A DNA stretch of 38,584 bases from Myxococcales bacterium (GTDB lineage: Bacteria; Myxococcota; Bradymonadia; UBA7976; UBA1532): positions 1-38,584 of the forward strand of contig JACKDM010000048.1 in assembly GCA_020633515.1 (NCBI GenBank), in the 5' to 3' direction. The translations under genes were made by a program, and so were the position numbers. Positions 1 to 8,046 of the stretch are shown in pieces. How positions within the stretch are numbered: the first letter of the stretch is position 1; every line of letters starts with the position of its first letter. The notes beneath the pieces are model-generated. The model was not told where the DNA came from. It made no database searches and saw only the letters and a list, made by a program, of their open reading frames with translations.

Positions 1-63
1 GGGAAGCGGGCGGGGGGGTGACGTTCGGGCGGGCGGGCGACTCTTCGGCGGTGGAGGTGGTCG

Positions 64-618
64 ATGAAGCGTTGCGTCGGAGTGCTGTTGTTGGCGCCGC
101 TGCTCGCCGGGGCGGCGCCGGGGCCGACGTTCGGGGTCGGGGTGGCGGTGGGGCCGGGGCACATCGCGGAGCGGGTGCGGGTCGATCTGCGGTTGCAGGT
201 GCTGGGCTCGATCGGGGCCGTGCGGGTGGGGGGCGAGCTGGTGGGGGCGATGGAGGGGGACGAGGCGGGGATCGATGGCTGCGGGCCACCGGCCGGGGGG
301 GGCGTGGCGCCGGCGATCGCCGAGGCGTGCCTGGAGCCTTCGCTGGCGCTGCATGGGATCGTGGGTCGCGTCTGGGGTGATGTGTGGACGCTGCGGCTCG
401 AAGCGGGCGTGGGGGTGGCGCGGCTTTGGCGGATCCGCGGCGACGACGTGGCGACCGGACAGACGCTCTCGTGGGTGGGGCGCGCGGTCGGCGGGGTGGC
501 GGTGGGGGACGTGCTCGGCGCGATCTGGCGGATCGGGCCGGCGGTGGAGGTGGCGGGCTTCGGCGCGGTGCCGCGGTGGGGTGGGGGGCTGGTGCTGGAG
601 GCGACGTCGTATGACTGA
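64..618 (+). CDS. Small exported protein, probable outer-membrane beta-barrel
   Basis: 184 residues. The ATG at 64 is preceded by GGAGG at 53-57, a well-placed ribosome binding site. The N-terminus is a typical signal peptide (KR followed by a Leu/Val/Ala core ending near residue 18). The rest alternates small and hydrophobic residues in short strands rich in Gly, Val and Arg, as in small beta-barrels. There are two internal Cys (about residues 75 and 90). The style resembles the 3238-4062 protein, so the two may be related exported barrels. I recognise no family; the function is unknown. It converges on the protease gene across a 113-base gap that holds strong hairpins. Confidence 0.7.
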   Translation: MKRCVGVLLLAPLLAGAAPGPTFGVGVAVGPGHIAERVRVDLRLQVLGSIGAVRVGGELVGAMEGDEAGIDGCGPPAGGGVAPAIAEACLEPSLALHGIVGRVWGDVWTLRLEAGVGVARLWRIRGDDVATGQTLSWVGRAVGGVAVGDVLGAIWRIGPAVEVAGFGAVPRWGGGLVLEATSYD

Positions 619-734
619 CAGCGGTGAGCGAGTCCGATGAGCCCCCTACTCGGCACGCCGGACGCAGCCAGCGGGGCCGCGGACGCGTGCGGCGGGTCCA
701 GCGGACTCGATCACCGCTGTGAGCCGATGGCTCA
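618..734. repeat. Convergent-gap inverted repeat plus hairpin
   Basis: Bases 618-635 and 703-720 are inverted copies matching at 17 of 18 positions, separated by 67 bases. A shorter pair, GCACGC at 653-658 and GCGTGC at 685-690, nests inside. Immediately beyond, TGAGCC (720-725) pairs perfectly with GGCTCA (729-734) around a 3-base loop. The left arm begins in the stop codon of the 64-618 gene and the second hairpin includes the stop codon of the protease gene. A bidirectional terminator or an mRNA 3'-end structure is the simplest reading, although there is no U-tract. A small mobile repeat cannot be excluded. Confidence 0.5.
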
Positions 735-1868
735 GCGGCAGCCCGAGCGGCGGCTGCACCGGTTGCTGCAACACTGGGCGTTGCTGCCGCAGGCGGTGCC
801 GCGGGGCAGGCAGGCGGGCACGGGGTCGGGCACGCAGGCGCCCGCGACGCACGAGGCGCCGGCGCCGCAGGCGAGGGTGGCGCTGTGGCAGCCGGTCGCG
901 GGGTCGCAGCTGTCGACGGTGCAGGGGTCGCCGTCGTCGCACTCGGCGGCGCCGTCGCAGAGCGGCTCGCCGAGCACCGGCACCGCGGCGGCGAAGCGGC
1001 TGACACGGGTGATGCCTTCGAAGCCGGGGCAGCCGCCGTCGGCGCAGCGGTTGCTGACATAACAGCGGCGGGCGCTGTCATAGACGAAGTCGGTGTTGCC
1101 GCGCACGAGGATGCCTTCGACGGTGCCATCGCTGGCGACGACGGGCGAGCCGCTGTTGCCGCCGTAGGTGTCGACGTTGGCGCCGAAGTAGTAGGCGTGG
1201 CTGTTGGCGCGCACGGTGGCGCCGCCGGCGATCTTGAGCGGGATGCCGGCGGGGTGACCGGCGACGGTGACGGGGGCGCCGAGCGCGATGGTGCCGCTGC
1301 GGCGGATGGCGAGCGGGGCGCGGCCGGCGACGGGGCGGTCGAGGCGGACGACGGCGTAGTCGTCGGTGCTCGTCTCGGCGCGGGTGACGACGGCGGCGCA
1401 GGCGTAGACGTCGCCCGCGGGCACGGTCGAGGTGACGGTGCTGGCGTCGCGCATGTGGAAGCCGAAGACGAAGCGGGTGTCGCGGCACGAGGTGCTGTCG
1501 ACGCAGTGGCCGGCGGTCGCCATGAGGTCGGGGCCGACGAGGAAGCCGGTGCAGAACGCCGACGAGGGCTGGTTGCGGTAGGGCTCGTCGGCGCAGAGGC
1601 GGTAGGCGGTGCCGAAGCTGGTGGCGACGTCGAGCGCGTAGCCGGCGCCGCTGGCGACGACCTGGCTGCGGTCGAAGACGGCGGCGGTGGCGGTGGCGAG
1701 GTGGGCGGAGACGGCGTCGCCGAGCTGGTAGGGTTCGCGGCGGTCGTCGGCGCCGTAGATGAGCGGCGCGTCGTCGGTGGCGACGACGCCGGGCGCGGGC
1801 GCGGGATCGGCGGGGGCGCAGGCGGCGAGGGTGAGGGCGAGGAGGGCGGCGGCGGGCGTGCGGCGCAT
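732..1868 (-). CDS. Secreted trypsin/V8-like serine protease lipoprotein with Cys-rich, cystine-knot-like tail
   Basis: 378 residues from the ATG at 1868. The frame is open further upstream, but this start gives a clean lipoprotein signal (lipobox LAAC, Cys17). The chymotrypsin-fold catalytic triad is visible: TAGHC with His121, DDYAVV with Asp170, and GGNSGSP with Ser239, in the V8/glutamyl-endopeptidase style. After about residue 300 comes a Cys-rich segment (CDDGDPCTVDSCDPATGC) typical of myxobacterial secreted proteins, then a final 25-residue piece with Cys353, 360, 366, 367, 371 and 377. That spacing, C-x6-C-x5-CC-x3-C-x5-C, matches the inhibitor-cystine-knot pattern. It probably acts on extracellular protein; the substrate is unknown. 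Confidence 0.88.
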   Translation of the reverse strand: MRRTPAAALLALTLAACAPADPAPAPGVVATDDAPLIYGADDRREPYQLGDAVSAHLATATAAVFDRSQVVASGAGYALDVATSFGTAYRLCADEPYRNQPSSAFCTGFLVGPDLMATAGHCVDSTSCRDTRFVFGFHMRDASTVTSTVPAGDVYACAAVVTRAETSTDDYAVVRLDRPVAGRAPLAIRRSGTIALGAPVTVAGHPAGIPLKIAGGATVRANSHAYYFGANVDTYGGNSGSPVVASDGTVEGILVRGNTDFVYDSARRCYVSNRCADGGCPGFEGITRVSRFAAAVPVLGEPLCDGAAECDDGDPCTVDSCDPATGCHSATLACGAGASCVAGACVPDPVPACLPRGTACGSNAQCCSNRCSRRSGCR

Positions 1869-1995
1869 GTGCGGTCTCCGGGTGGTTGATGCCCCGCGGG
1901 GCGGCGCAAGAGACGACGAGCGGGGGCGGCGAGTCACGCGAATTGTGCGGGCTGAGGCGGTCACAGAGCGGTTCTCCGCGTGGCGGCCGGACTTG

Positions 1996-2024
1996 TTGCC
2001 GGCGGGGGCGGGCGGGCGTAGGCT
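1996..2024 (+). promoter_or_regulatory. Candidate promoter, possibly leaderless
   Basis: TTGCCG at 1996-2001, a 17-base spacer, then TAGGCT at 2019-2024. Only 7 bases separate the hexamer from the ATG at 2032 and no Shine-Dalgarno sequence is present, so transcription would begin at or next to the start codon. Confidence 0.45.
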
Positions 2025-2031
2025 CGGCGGC

Positions 2032-3177
2032 ATGAAGCGACTCCTGATCGTCCTGGGGCTCGTCGTGGGCCTCCCGCTGCTCGCCGTCGGCGGGCTCATC
2101 GTCTTCTTGCTGGTCAACGAGTGGGTGCCGGGCGAGCTCGAGCCGGTGACCTTCGAGCCGCCGGGGCCGGAGAACGCGGCGGGGGAGCCGCTGGTGGCGG
2201 GGCGGCCGTTCACGCTGGTGTCGTGGAACACGCAGTTCGCGGGTGGGGTGAACGAGGCGTTCTTCTATGGCGGCGGGACGCGGGTGCAGGTGCCGCGGGA
2301 CGAGGTCGAGGCGAACGTCCGGGGGCAGGCGGCGGTGATCGCGGGGATCGCGCCGGATCTGCTGTTGTTGCAGGAGCTGGATCGGGCGAGCGATCGGACC
2401 CATCACATCGACCAGCTCCCGGCCTTCGCCACGGCGGGGCGCTTCGTCTCGGTGGTGTCGACGCCGTACCATCGGGCGCGCTTCGTGCCGAAGCCATGGC
2501 TCGATCCCATGGGGGCGGTCGACATGCACCTCGCGGTGCTGTCGAAGGCGCCGATGAAGGACGCGGAGCGGATCGCGCTGGCGATGATGGATGAGCCGCG
2601 CTTCGTGCAGGCGGCGAACCTCAAGCGGGCGGTGCTGACGGTGTCGATCCCGGTGGAGGGGCACCCGCAGCCGTTGGCGGTGGCGGTGACGCATCTGTCG
2701 GCGTTCAGCATGGGCGATGGCACGCTCGACAAGCAGGTCGATCGGCTGGTGCAGTGGATCGAGGCGCGGCCGGAGGGGCAGCCGTGGATCCTGGCGGGTG
2801 ACTTCAACCTGCTGCCGCCGGGCGAGGACAAGGGGCGGCTGTCGGCGGAGGCGGCGGCGCACTATGTCGACGCGGTCAACCCGATCGAGAAGATGCTGCC
2901 GAAGTACAAGGAAGTGATCAGCGATCAGTTGGCGGTCGAGAGCCGGACCTATGTGCCGTTCGGCGAGAAGGTGGCGGATCGCAAGATCGACTATGTCTTC
3001 TACGGGGGGCCGATCGAGGTGCTCGAGGCGAAGGTGCTCGCCGAGCATTACCCGTGGTCGGATCATCTGCCGATCATGGCGCGCTTCCGGATCGGGGCGG
3101 CGCCGGTCGAGCCGGCGGTGGATCCGAGCGCGCCGGTCGAGCCCGCCCCGCCGGTCGACGAGCCGCCCGCCCCGTGA
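2032..3177 (+). CDS. Membrane-anchored endonuclease/exonuclease/phosphatase-family hydrolase
   Basis: 381 residues. Residues 1-28 form one transmembrane or uncleaved signal segment. The EEP (DNase I-like) fold follows with its landmarks in order: SWNTQF (Asn66), LLLQELD (Glu115), THLSAFS (His221), LAGDFNLLPPGED (Asp257, Asn259), KIDYVF (Asp320) and WSDHLPIMA (Asp344, His345). These match the metal-binding and catalytic residues of the superfamily, which hydrolyses phosphodiester or phosphomonoester bonds in nucleic acids, inositol phosphates or sphingomyelin. The substrate cannot be told from sequence. The last 25 residues are a Pro/Glu/Val tail. The active domain would sit outside the cytoplasmic membrane. 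Confidence 0.9.
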   Translation: MKRLLIVLGLVVGLPLLAVGGLIVFLLVNEWVPGELEPVTFEPPGPENAAGEPLVAGRPFTLVSWNTQFAGGVNEAFFYGGGTRVQVPRDEVEANVRGQAAVIAGIAPDLLLLQELDRASDRTHHIDQLPAFATAGRFVSVVSTPYHRARFVPKPWLDPMGAVDMHLAVLSKAPMKDAERIALAMMDEPRFVQAANLKRAVLTVSIPVEGHPQPLAVAVTHLSAFSMGDGTLDKQVDRLVQWIEARPEGQPWILAGDFNLLPPGEDKGRLSAEAAAHYVDAVNPIEKMLPKYKEVISDQLAVESRTYVPFGEKVADRKIDYVFYGGPIEVLEAKVLAEHYPWSDHLPIMARFRIGAAPVEPAVDPSAPVEPAPPVDEPPAP

Positions 3178-3224
3178 TCGTGCGGGAGCGGAAGAGTCCG
3201 CCCCCCTCGAACCCGCCTCCTGGG

Positions 3225-3230
3225 TAGACT
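3225..3230 (+). promoter_or_regulatory. Candidate -10 hexamer, possibly leaderless
   Basis: TAGACT lies 7 bases before the ATG at 3238, with no Shine-Dalgarno sequence between. No convincing -35 is visible. It repeats the arrangement seen before the 2032 and 14169 starts. Confidence 0.35.
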
Positions 3231-3237
3231 GGCGCTC

Positions 3238-4062
3238 ATGCCCGTCACCGCCCTCCTCGCGCTCGCCCTGCTGGCCCCGCCCTCGCTGCGGATCGACTGC
3301 CCGGAGTACGTGGCGCGCCCGACGTGGAGCGCGCTGAGCGCGGCGCTGCGCGGGTGGGGGCTGCCCGACGTGGCGGTGGAGGTGCGCTGCGGGTCGACGG
3401 GGGGGGGCTCGATCGAGACGCGGCTGCGGGGGCAGCGGGCGGTGGCGGAGCTGCCGGCGCACGAGTTCGGGGGGCCGGAGCGGATCGTCGAGGTGGTGGG
3501 GTTTCAGGTCGACGCGCTCGCGACGGCGCTGGGCGGGGGGCTGCGGCGGCCGGCGCCGCCGGTGTGGGCGCTGCGGGTGGCGGTGGGGGCGCGGTCGATC
3601 GAGACGCAGCTCGTGCAGAGCACGGTGGCGGTCGAGGTGGATCGGCTGCTGGGGCGGTTTGCGTTCGCGCGGCTGGGGATCGAGGCGGGGCTGGGCGGGG
3701 CGTTCGACGCGGCGGGGGCGGAGGGGCTGGCGATGACGACGTCGGGGCTGGCGCTGGTGGGGCTGCGGTGGGGGGACGCGGAGGGCGCGCTCGACGCGGG
3801 GCTCGGGGCGCGGGCGGGGTGGGCGGTGCTGGCGAACGCGGCGCGCGATGGCGGGCGGCGGCGCGATGTGGTGGGGGCGTGGGCGGGGCCGACGGTGCAG
3901 CTCGGGGGCGAGGTCGCGGTGTGGGGGCGGGGGGCGCTGCGGGCGACGGTGGACGGGGGCTTCGGCGCGGTGGGGCCGGTGGCGGCGGTCGAGGGGGTGA
4001 CGACGGCGCGGCTGGATCGGTGGTGGGCGGGGCTGGCGCTGGCGTTTGCGATGCGGTTCTGA
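3238..4062 (+). CDS. Exported protein, probable outer-membrane beta-barrel
   Basis: 274 residues with a short signal peptide (cleavage near residue 15). The N-terminal part (to about residue 95) has two Cys and looks like a small periplasmic alpha/beta domain. From about residue 110 the sequence is a run of alternating amphipathic strands rich in Gly, Ala, Val and Arg, ending in Phe, as in outer-membrane barrels. No named family is recognised. It lies 60 bases after the EEP hydrolase gene and 81 bases before the glycosidase-like lipoprotein gene. Codon third positions are very G-rich here. Confidence 0.68.
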   Translation: MPVTALLALALLAPPSLRIDCPEYVARPTWSALSAALRGWGLPDVAVEVRCGSTGGGSIETRLRGQRAVAELPAHEFGGPERIVEVVGFQVDALATALGGGLRRPAPPVWALRVAVGARSIETQLVQSTVAVEVDRLLGRFAFARLGIEAGLGGAFDAAGAEGLAMTTSGLALVGLRWGDAEGALDAGLGARAGWAVLANAARDGGRRRDVVGAWAGPTVQLGGEVAVWGRGALRATVDGGFGAVGPVAAVEGVTTARLDRWWAGLALAFAMRF

Positions 4063-4109
4063 GGGGCGGGGGAGGGCTGGAGGCGTCGAGGCGAGCGGGT
4101 GCGTTGGGG

Positions 4110-4135
4110 TAGAGTGCGCGCGGTCTTGGCGGAGG
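4110..4135 (+). promoter_or_regulatory. Candidate -10 (TAGAGT) and ribosome binding site
   Basis: TAGAGT at 4110-4115 is followed by GGAGG at 4131-4135, 8 bases before the ATG at 4144. This supports 4144 over the in-frame start at 4099, which would lie upstream of the promoter. No clear -35 is visible. Confidence 0.4.
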
Positions 4136-4143
4136 TGCGTCTG

Positions 4144-6903
4144 ATGCGGCGGTCAGGGTGCGGCGCGGTGCTGGGCGGGTTGATGATGCTGGCGGGCTGC
4201 GCGCCGGTCGGGGGCGGGGGCGGTGATCCGGGCGTGGTGGCCGATGGCGGGGGCGGCGGGGCGGACGGCGAGGTCGATGTCATGGCTGATGCCATGCTGG
4301 ATGCCATGCTGGATGCTATGGGCGGTGGCATGGGCGATGGCATGAGCGATGGCATGGCCGATGGCATGGGCGATGGTATGGTCGGGGGCGATGATGCCAC
4401 GGCGGATGCCATGGTCGACGCGGGCGCGGGGGACGCGATGGTCGATGGGCCCGATGGCGGCGCGGCGGGGGATTGCCTCGCGGCGGTGACCCGCGGGGTA
4501 GGGGAGAGCGGCTACGGGGAGGACGGGCGGGTGACGGCGGTGGAGGTGGGCGGCGAGCGCTGCGCGCGGCGGTTCCGGCTGGTGACGCGCGCCGATGGGG
4601 CGCCGGTGGCGTCGCGGGAGGTCGCCGATGATCCGGCGGGGCCGGTGGTGCGGACGGGGAGCCCGCTCTTCGACGCGCTGTATGCGCTGGCGGTGACCGA
4701 GGCGCGGGAGAACGCGGTCGAGGCGATCCGGGATGGGGCGTTCCGGGAGGGGGCGCCGGTCGCGTGTCCGCCGGGGGGGTGCTTCGAGACGGGCGCGGAG
4801 TGGCATTATGTGTGGACGCGCGATACGGCGTACGCGGTCGAGCTGGGGCTCGCGGCGATCGACGCGATCCGGGCGCGGAACTCGCTGGTGTTCAAGACGT
4901 CGGCGCCGCGGGCGGGGGGGGCGCGCACGCTGGTGCAGGACACGGGGACGGGCGGGAGCTGGCCGGTGTCGACCGATCGGGTGGTGTGGGCGCTGGGGGC
5001 GCGGGCCTTGATCGGGTGGCTCGATGGGGGGGCGCGGGATGACTTCGTGGCGTTGGCGCGGGAGGCGATGGCGACGGCGGCGGCCGAGGACGACGCGGTG
5101 GTCTTCGATGCGGAGACGGGGCTGTATCGGGGGGAGCAGTCGTTCCTCGATTGGCGGGAGCAGAGCTATCCGGCGTGGGTGGCGGGGCAGCCGGCGCATG
5201 TCGCGATGTCGCGGTCGCTGGGGACCAACGTGGCGCATCTGGCGCTGCGGCGGACGCTGGGGTTGATGGGGGTCGATGGCATGGACGCGGCGGCGGATGC
5301 CTTGCGGGATGCCATTCGGGCGCGGCTGTTGCTGCCGTCGGGGCTGCTGTCGGCGATGCTGCCGACGACGCTCAACCCGGCGCCGGCGGAGCAGTACGAG
5401 CTGCTGGGGTTGTCGCTGGCGATCCTCGAAGGGGTGCTCGATGTCGAGGAGGGGCGGGCGGCGCTGGCGCGGTATCCGTTCCTGGTGAAGGGGCCGCCGG
5501 TGATCTGGCCGCAGCAGCAGTTCACGGCGATCTATCACAACCGGGCGCAGTGGCCGTTCGTGACGGCCTATGCCTTGCGGGCGGCGGCGCGGGTGCGGCA
5601 CGACGCGGTGATGGACGCGGCGTGGGCGGCGCTGTGGCGGGGGGCGGCGCTGAATCGCTCGAACATGGAGAACCTGGAGGCGGTGACCGGGCAGCCGTAT
5701 GTCGAGGATGGGATCTATTCGGGGCCGGTGGTGAACTCGCGGCGGCAGCTCTGGAGCGTGGCGGGGTGGCTGGGCGCGGTTCACGAGGTGGTGTTCGGGG
5801 TGCGGGTGGAGTGGGATGGGATCCGGTTCGCGCCGGTGGTGACGCGGGCGCTGCGGCAGGGGGCGCTGGGGACGACGGACGCGGCGGTGTTGAGCGGGCT
5901 GCGGTGGCGGGGGCGGGTGCTGGATGTCGTGCTGCATCTGCCGGGGGTGCGGGAGCCGGGGGCGGTGTTCGAGCTGGGGGCGGCGACGGTGGATGGCATG
6001 CCGTTGGTGGATGGGTGGCTGCCGGCGGCGGCGGTGCCGGCGGGGGGGCGGTATCGGGTGGAGCTGACGCTGGCGCCGGTGGCTTCGCCGGGGGTGGGGT
6101 TGACGGTGGTCGAGGATCCGCTGGACTGGCGCACGGTGTATGCGCCGCGGCCGCCGCGGATCGAGGCGGTGGCGGCGGTGGGGGGTGAGGTGGCGCTGAC
6201 GCTGGGGACCGATGATGAGCGGGCGGCGTTGACGTTCGATGTGCTGCGGGATGGGGCGGTGGTGGCGCGGGGGCTCGCGGGGGAGACGGCGCGGTGGGTG
6301 GATCCGGCGACGGCGCTGGATGGGCACGCGTGTTATGCGCTGCGGGCGCGGTGGCGGGTGAGCGGGTGGGCGTCGCATGACAGCGCGCCGGCGTGCTGGT
6401 GGGGCGTGGGGTATGCGCGGGTCGCGGAGGTGGGGGCGCAGGGGTTGGAGGTGGTCGAGGGCGAGCGGGCGGATGAGCACGGGCGGCCGCATGTGCGGGA
6501 TCCGGGCGGGGCGGGGGTGGCGGTGCCGCGGTTCGTGGCGGGGTACGATGGGCGGCATGAGATCCAGGTGGTGTATGGCAACGGGGCGAATGCCATCGAG
6601 ACGGGGATCACGGCGGCGGTGCGGCGGGTGGAGGTGACGGAGGTGGAGAGCGGGCGCGTGGTGGGCGGGGGCTTCGTGGTGCTGCCGCAGCTCGGGGCGT
6701 GGGATCGGTGGGCCGACTCGGGGTTCGTGTCGGTCGAGCTGCGGGCGGGGGTGGGCTATCGGATCGCGGTGCACGCCGAGGATCCGCTGGCGCGCAACAT
6801 GTCGTGGCTGTTGCACTTCGCCGATTACACGGCGGGGCCGGGGGGGGAGGCGCCCTACAACCGGGCCAACATCGCGGCGATCAAGGTGCTGGCGCGGGAG
6901 TGA
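4144..6903 (+). CDS. Large lipoprotein with six-hairpin glycosidase-like domain
   Basis: 919 residues. Lipobox MLAGC gives Cys19. Residues 45-95 are a Met/Asp/Gly/Ala repeat linker. From about 130 to 560 the protein resembles (alpha/alpha)6-barrel glycosidases and debranching enzymes: WHYVWTRDTAYAVELGL near residue 218 (compare the YVWTRD block of GH15-like enzymes), then TGGSWPVSTDRVVWALGAR and WPQQQFTAIYHNRAQWPF. A beta-rich stretch follows to about 665, then a fibronectin-III-like segment (about 668-755) and a C-terminal beta domain resembling a carbohydrate-binding module (about 757-919). The likely role is breakdown of an external polysaccharide or glycoconjugate at the cell surface; the substrate and the catalytic acids are not assigned. 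Confidence 0.75.
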   Translation: MRRSGCGAVLGGLMMLAGCAPVGGGGGDPGVVADGGGGGADGEVDVMADAMLDAMLDAMGGGMGDGMSDGMADGMGDGMVGGDDATADAMVDAGAGDAMVDGPDGGAAGDCLAAVTRGVGESGYGEDGRVTAVEVGGERCARRFRLVTRADGAPVASREVADDPAGPVVRTGSPLFDALYALAVTEARENAVEAIRDGAFREGAPVACPPGGCFETGAEWHYVWTRDTAYAVELGLAAIDAIRARNSLVFKTSAPRAGGARTLVQDTGTGGSWPVSTDRVVWALGARALIGWLDGGARDDFVALAREAMATAAAEDDAVVFDAETGLYRGEQSFLDWREQSYPAWVAGQPAHVAMSRSLGTNVAHLALRRTLGLMGVDGMDAAADALRDAIRARLLLPSGLLSAMLPTTLNPAPAEQYELLGLSLAILEGVLDVEEGRAALARYPFLVKGPPVIWPQQQFTAIYHNRAQWPFVTAYALRAAARVRHDAVMDAAWAALWRGAALNRSNMENLEAVTGQPYVEDGIYSGPVVNSRRQLWSVAGWLGAVHEVVFGVRVEWDGIRFAPVVTRALRQGALGTTDAAVLSGLRWRGRVLDVVLHLPGVREPGAVFELGAATVDGMPLVDGWLPAAAVPAGGRYRVELTLAPVASPGVGLTVVEDPLDWRTVYAPRPPRIEAVAAVGGEVALTLGTDDERAALTFDVLRDGAVVARGLAGETARWVDPATALDGHACYALRARWRVSGWASHDSAPACWWGVGYARVAEVGAQGLEVVEGERADEHGRPHVRDPGGAGVAVPRFVAGYDGRHEIQVVYGNGANAIETGITAAVRRVEVTEVESGRVVGGGFVVLPQLGAWDRWADSGFVSVELRAGVGYRIAVHAEDPLARNMSWLLHFADYTAGPGGEAPYNRANIAAIKVLARE
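4276..4383 (+). repeat. DAM/DGM-coding tandem array
   Basis: About twelve imperfect 9- to 12-base units built on GATGCCATG or GATGGCATG, encoding Asp-Ala-Met and Asp-Gly-Met triplets. They form the linker after the lipidated Cys. The same DNA word builds a second array at 34504-34606. Confidence 0.8.
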
Positions 6904-6918
6904 GGGCGCTGAGCGCGG

Positions 6919-7839
6919 TCACTTGATGAGGATGTCGAGGCGGCCTTCGTGCTCGCCGAGGGTGCCCTTGATGACGCAGGCGCCGGGGGCGATGCCTTCG
7001 ATGGTGAGGCCGGGCAGGTAGAGCTGCTCGGTGTAGGTGGCGGTGCAGGTCTCGGGGGTCTCGCTCTCGATCTGGAGGAGGCCTTCGAGGGCGCCGATCA
7101 TGTCGCCGGCGGCGTCGAGCGCCTGGATGACGCCGGGCTGGCTGGCGCCGGCGTCGATGTTGGCGTTGTCGAGGTTGGCGGCGAAGTCGAAGGTGGCGAT
7201 GGCGTCGAGGCCGACGATCTCGCGGCTGAGCTGGCCGTCGCCGATCTCGATGGTCTTGCCGCCTTCGCTGAGGTAGCGGAGGCGGAACTCGGCGGGGTCG
7301 TCGCCGGGGACGGGCTCGGCGGCGTCGGGGGTCTTGATCTCGAGGTCGGCGGGGGCGACGCCGACGAGCTTCTGGCCGGTGATGTCGCGGCGCTCGATGA
7401 TGAGGGTCTCGATGCCGCCGACGAGGACCTTGTCGTGGTTGAGCGGGGCGTTGACGCGGATCTCGGCGGCGCGGGCGACGCGGAGGGTGGTGACGTCTTC
7501 GCCGTTGTCGGTCTGGATGGTGAGCTTCGCCTCGCCGCTGGTGAGGCCTTCGATCTCGAGAGTGTTGATCTCGGTGGCGACGATGCGGGCGATCTCGGGC
7601 GGGTCGATCTTGGCGCCGCGGACGCGGAGGCCGGCGGTGGCGTCGAGGGCCTGGATGTCGAGGCGGGCGATGGTGCCTTCGGCGATGGCGTGGTCGAGGT
7701 CGGCGCCGAGGGGGGCGCTGGGGTCTTCCCACTGGAAGCGGGCGAGGCGGTTCTCGCCTTCGGTGGAGAGGCCGCAGCCGGCGAGGGGGGCGGTGATGGC
7801 GGCGGCGGCGAGGAGGGCGGGGAGGGTGTGGCGGTTCAT
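6919..7839 (-). CDS. Beta-rich lipoprotein of unknown function
   Basis: 306 residues from the ATG at 7839, with GGAG 8 bases upstream (AAAGGAGT). Lipobox PLAGC puts the lipidated Cys at 22. The mature protein is a run of beta-strands with Thr/Val/Ile-rich turns (RLDIQALDATAGLRVRG, TLEIEGLTSGEAKLTIQ), resembling tandem Ig-like repeats. Only two further Cys are present, both near the C-terminus (about residues 267 and 287), and probably form a disulfide. I do not recognise a named domain. The 3' end lies 15 bases from the convergent glycosidase-like gene. Confidence 0.72.
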   Translation of the reverse strand: MNRHTLPALLAAAAITAPLAGCGLSTEGENRLARFQWEDPSAPLGADLDHAIAEGTIARLDIQALDATAGLRVRGAKIDPPEIARIVATEINTLEIEGLTSGEAKLTIQTDNGEDVTTLRVARAAEIRVNAPLNHDKVLVGGIETLIIERRDITGQKLVGVAPADLEIKTPDAAEPVPGDDPAEFRLRYLSEGGKTIEIGDGQLSREIVGLDAIATFDFAANLDNANIDAGASQPGVIQALDAAGDMIGALEGLLQIESETPETCTATYTEQLYLPGLTIEGIAPGACVIKGTLGEHEGRLDILIK

Positions 7840-7990
7840 CGGGTGACTCCTTTGGGTTCGGGCGCGTGGCCTACGGGGCGGGGGTTCAGCATGGAGCGTG
7901 CCAGCGGGTGATGGAAGCGGTCTGTGCGGGTATCGGGGCGGTTGTGGGTGGCGAGAGGGCAGGAGACCCTGACATGGTCGCCGTCGGGTT

Positions 7991-8028
7991 GGAGCGTCTG
8001 TGCTCCACTTCGCAACCCGCGCGGGGTT
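7991..8028 (+). promoter_or_regulatory. Two leader hairpins before the 8047 gene
   Basis: GGAGC at 7991-7995 pairs with GCTCC at 8002-8006, and AACCC at 8014-8018 pairs with GGGTT at 8024-8028. They lie in the 207-base divergent gap, 18 bases before the start codon at 8047. Their function is unknown; they may shape the 5' leader of that mRNA. Confidence 0.3.
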
Positions 8029-8046
8029 CGGCGGTTGGGGGTCGGC

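Noticed and set aside
1891..1902. Palindrome GCCCCGCGGGGC in the 1869-2031 divergent gap
   Set aside because: Such GC palindromes arise easily at this base composition, and nothing else around it supports an operator.
1078..3462. 794-codon minus-strand frame spanning two real genes
   Set aside because: It crosses the protease and the EEP hydrolase, is mostly Arg/His/Pro, and has no domain; an artefact of GC-rich sequence lacking stops.
4153..6816. 887-codon minus-strand open frame
   Set aside because: It is opposite the glycosidase-like lipoprotein and is rich in Arg/Pro/His with no signal or motif; an antisense shadow.
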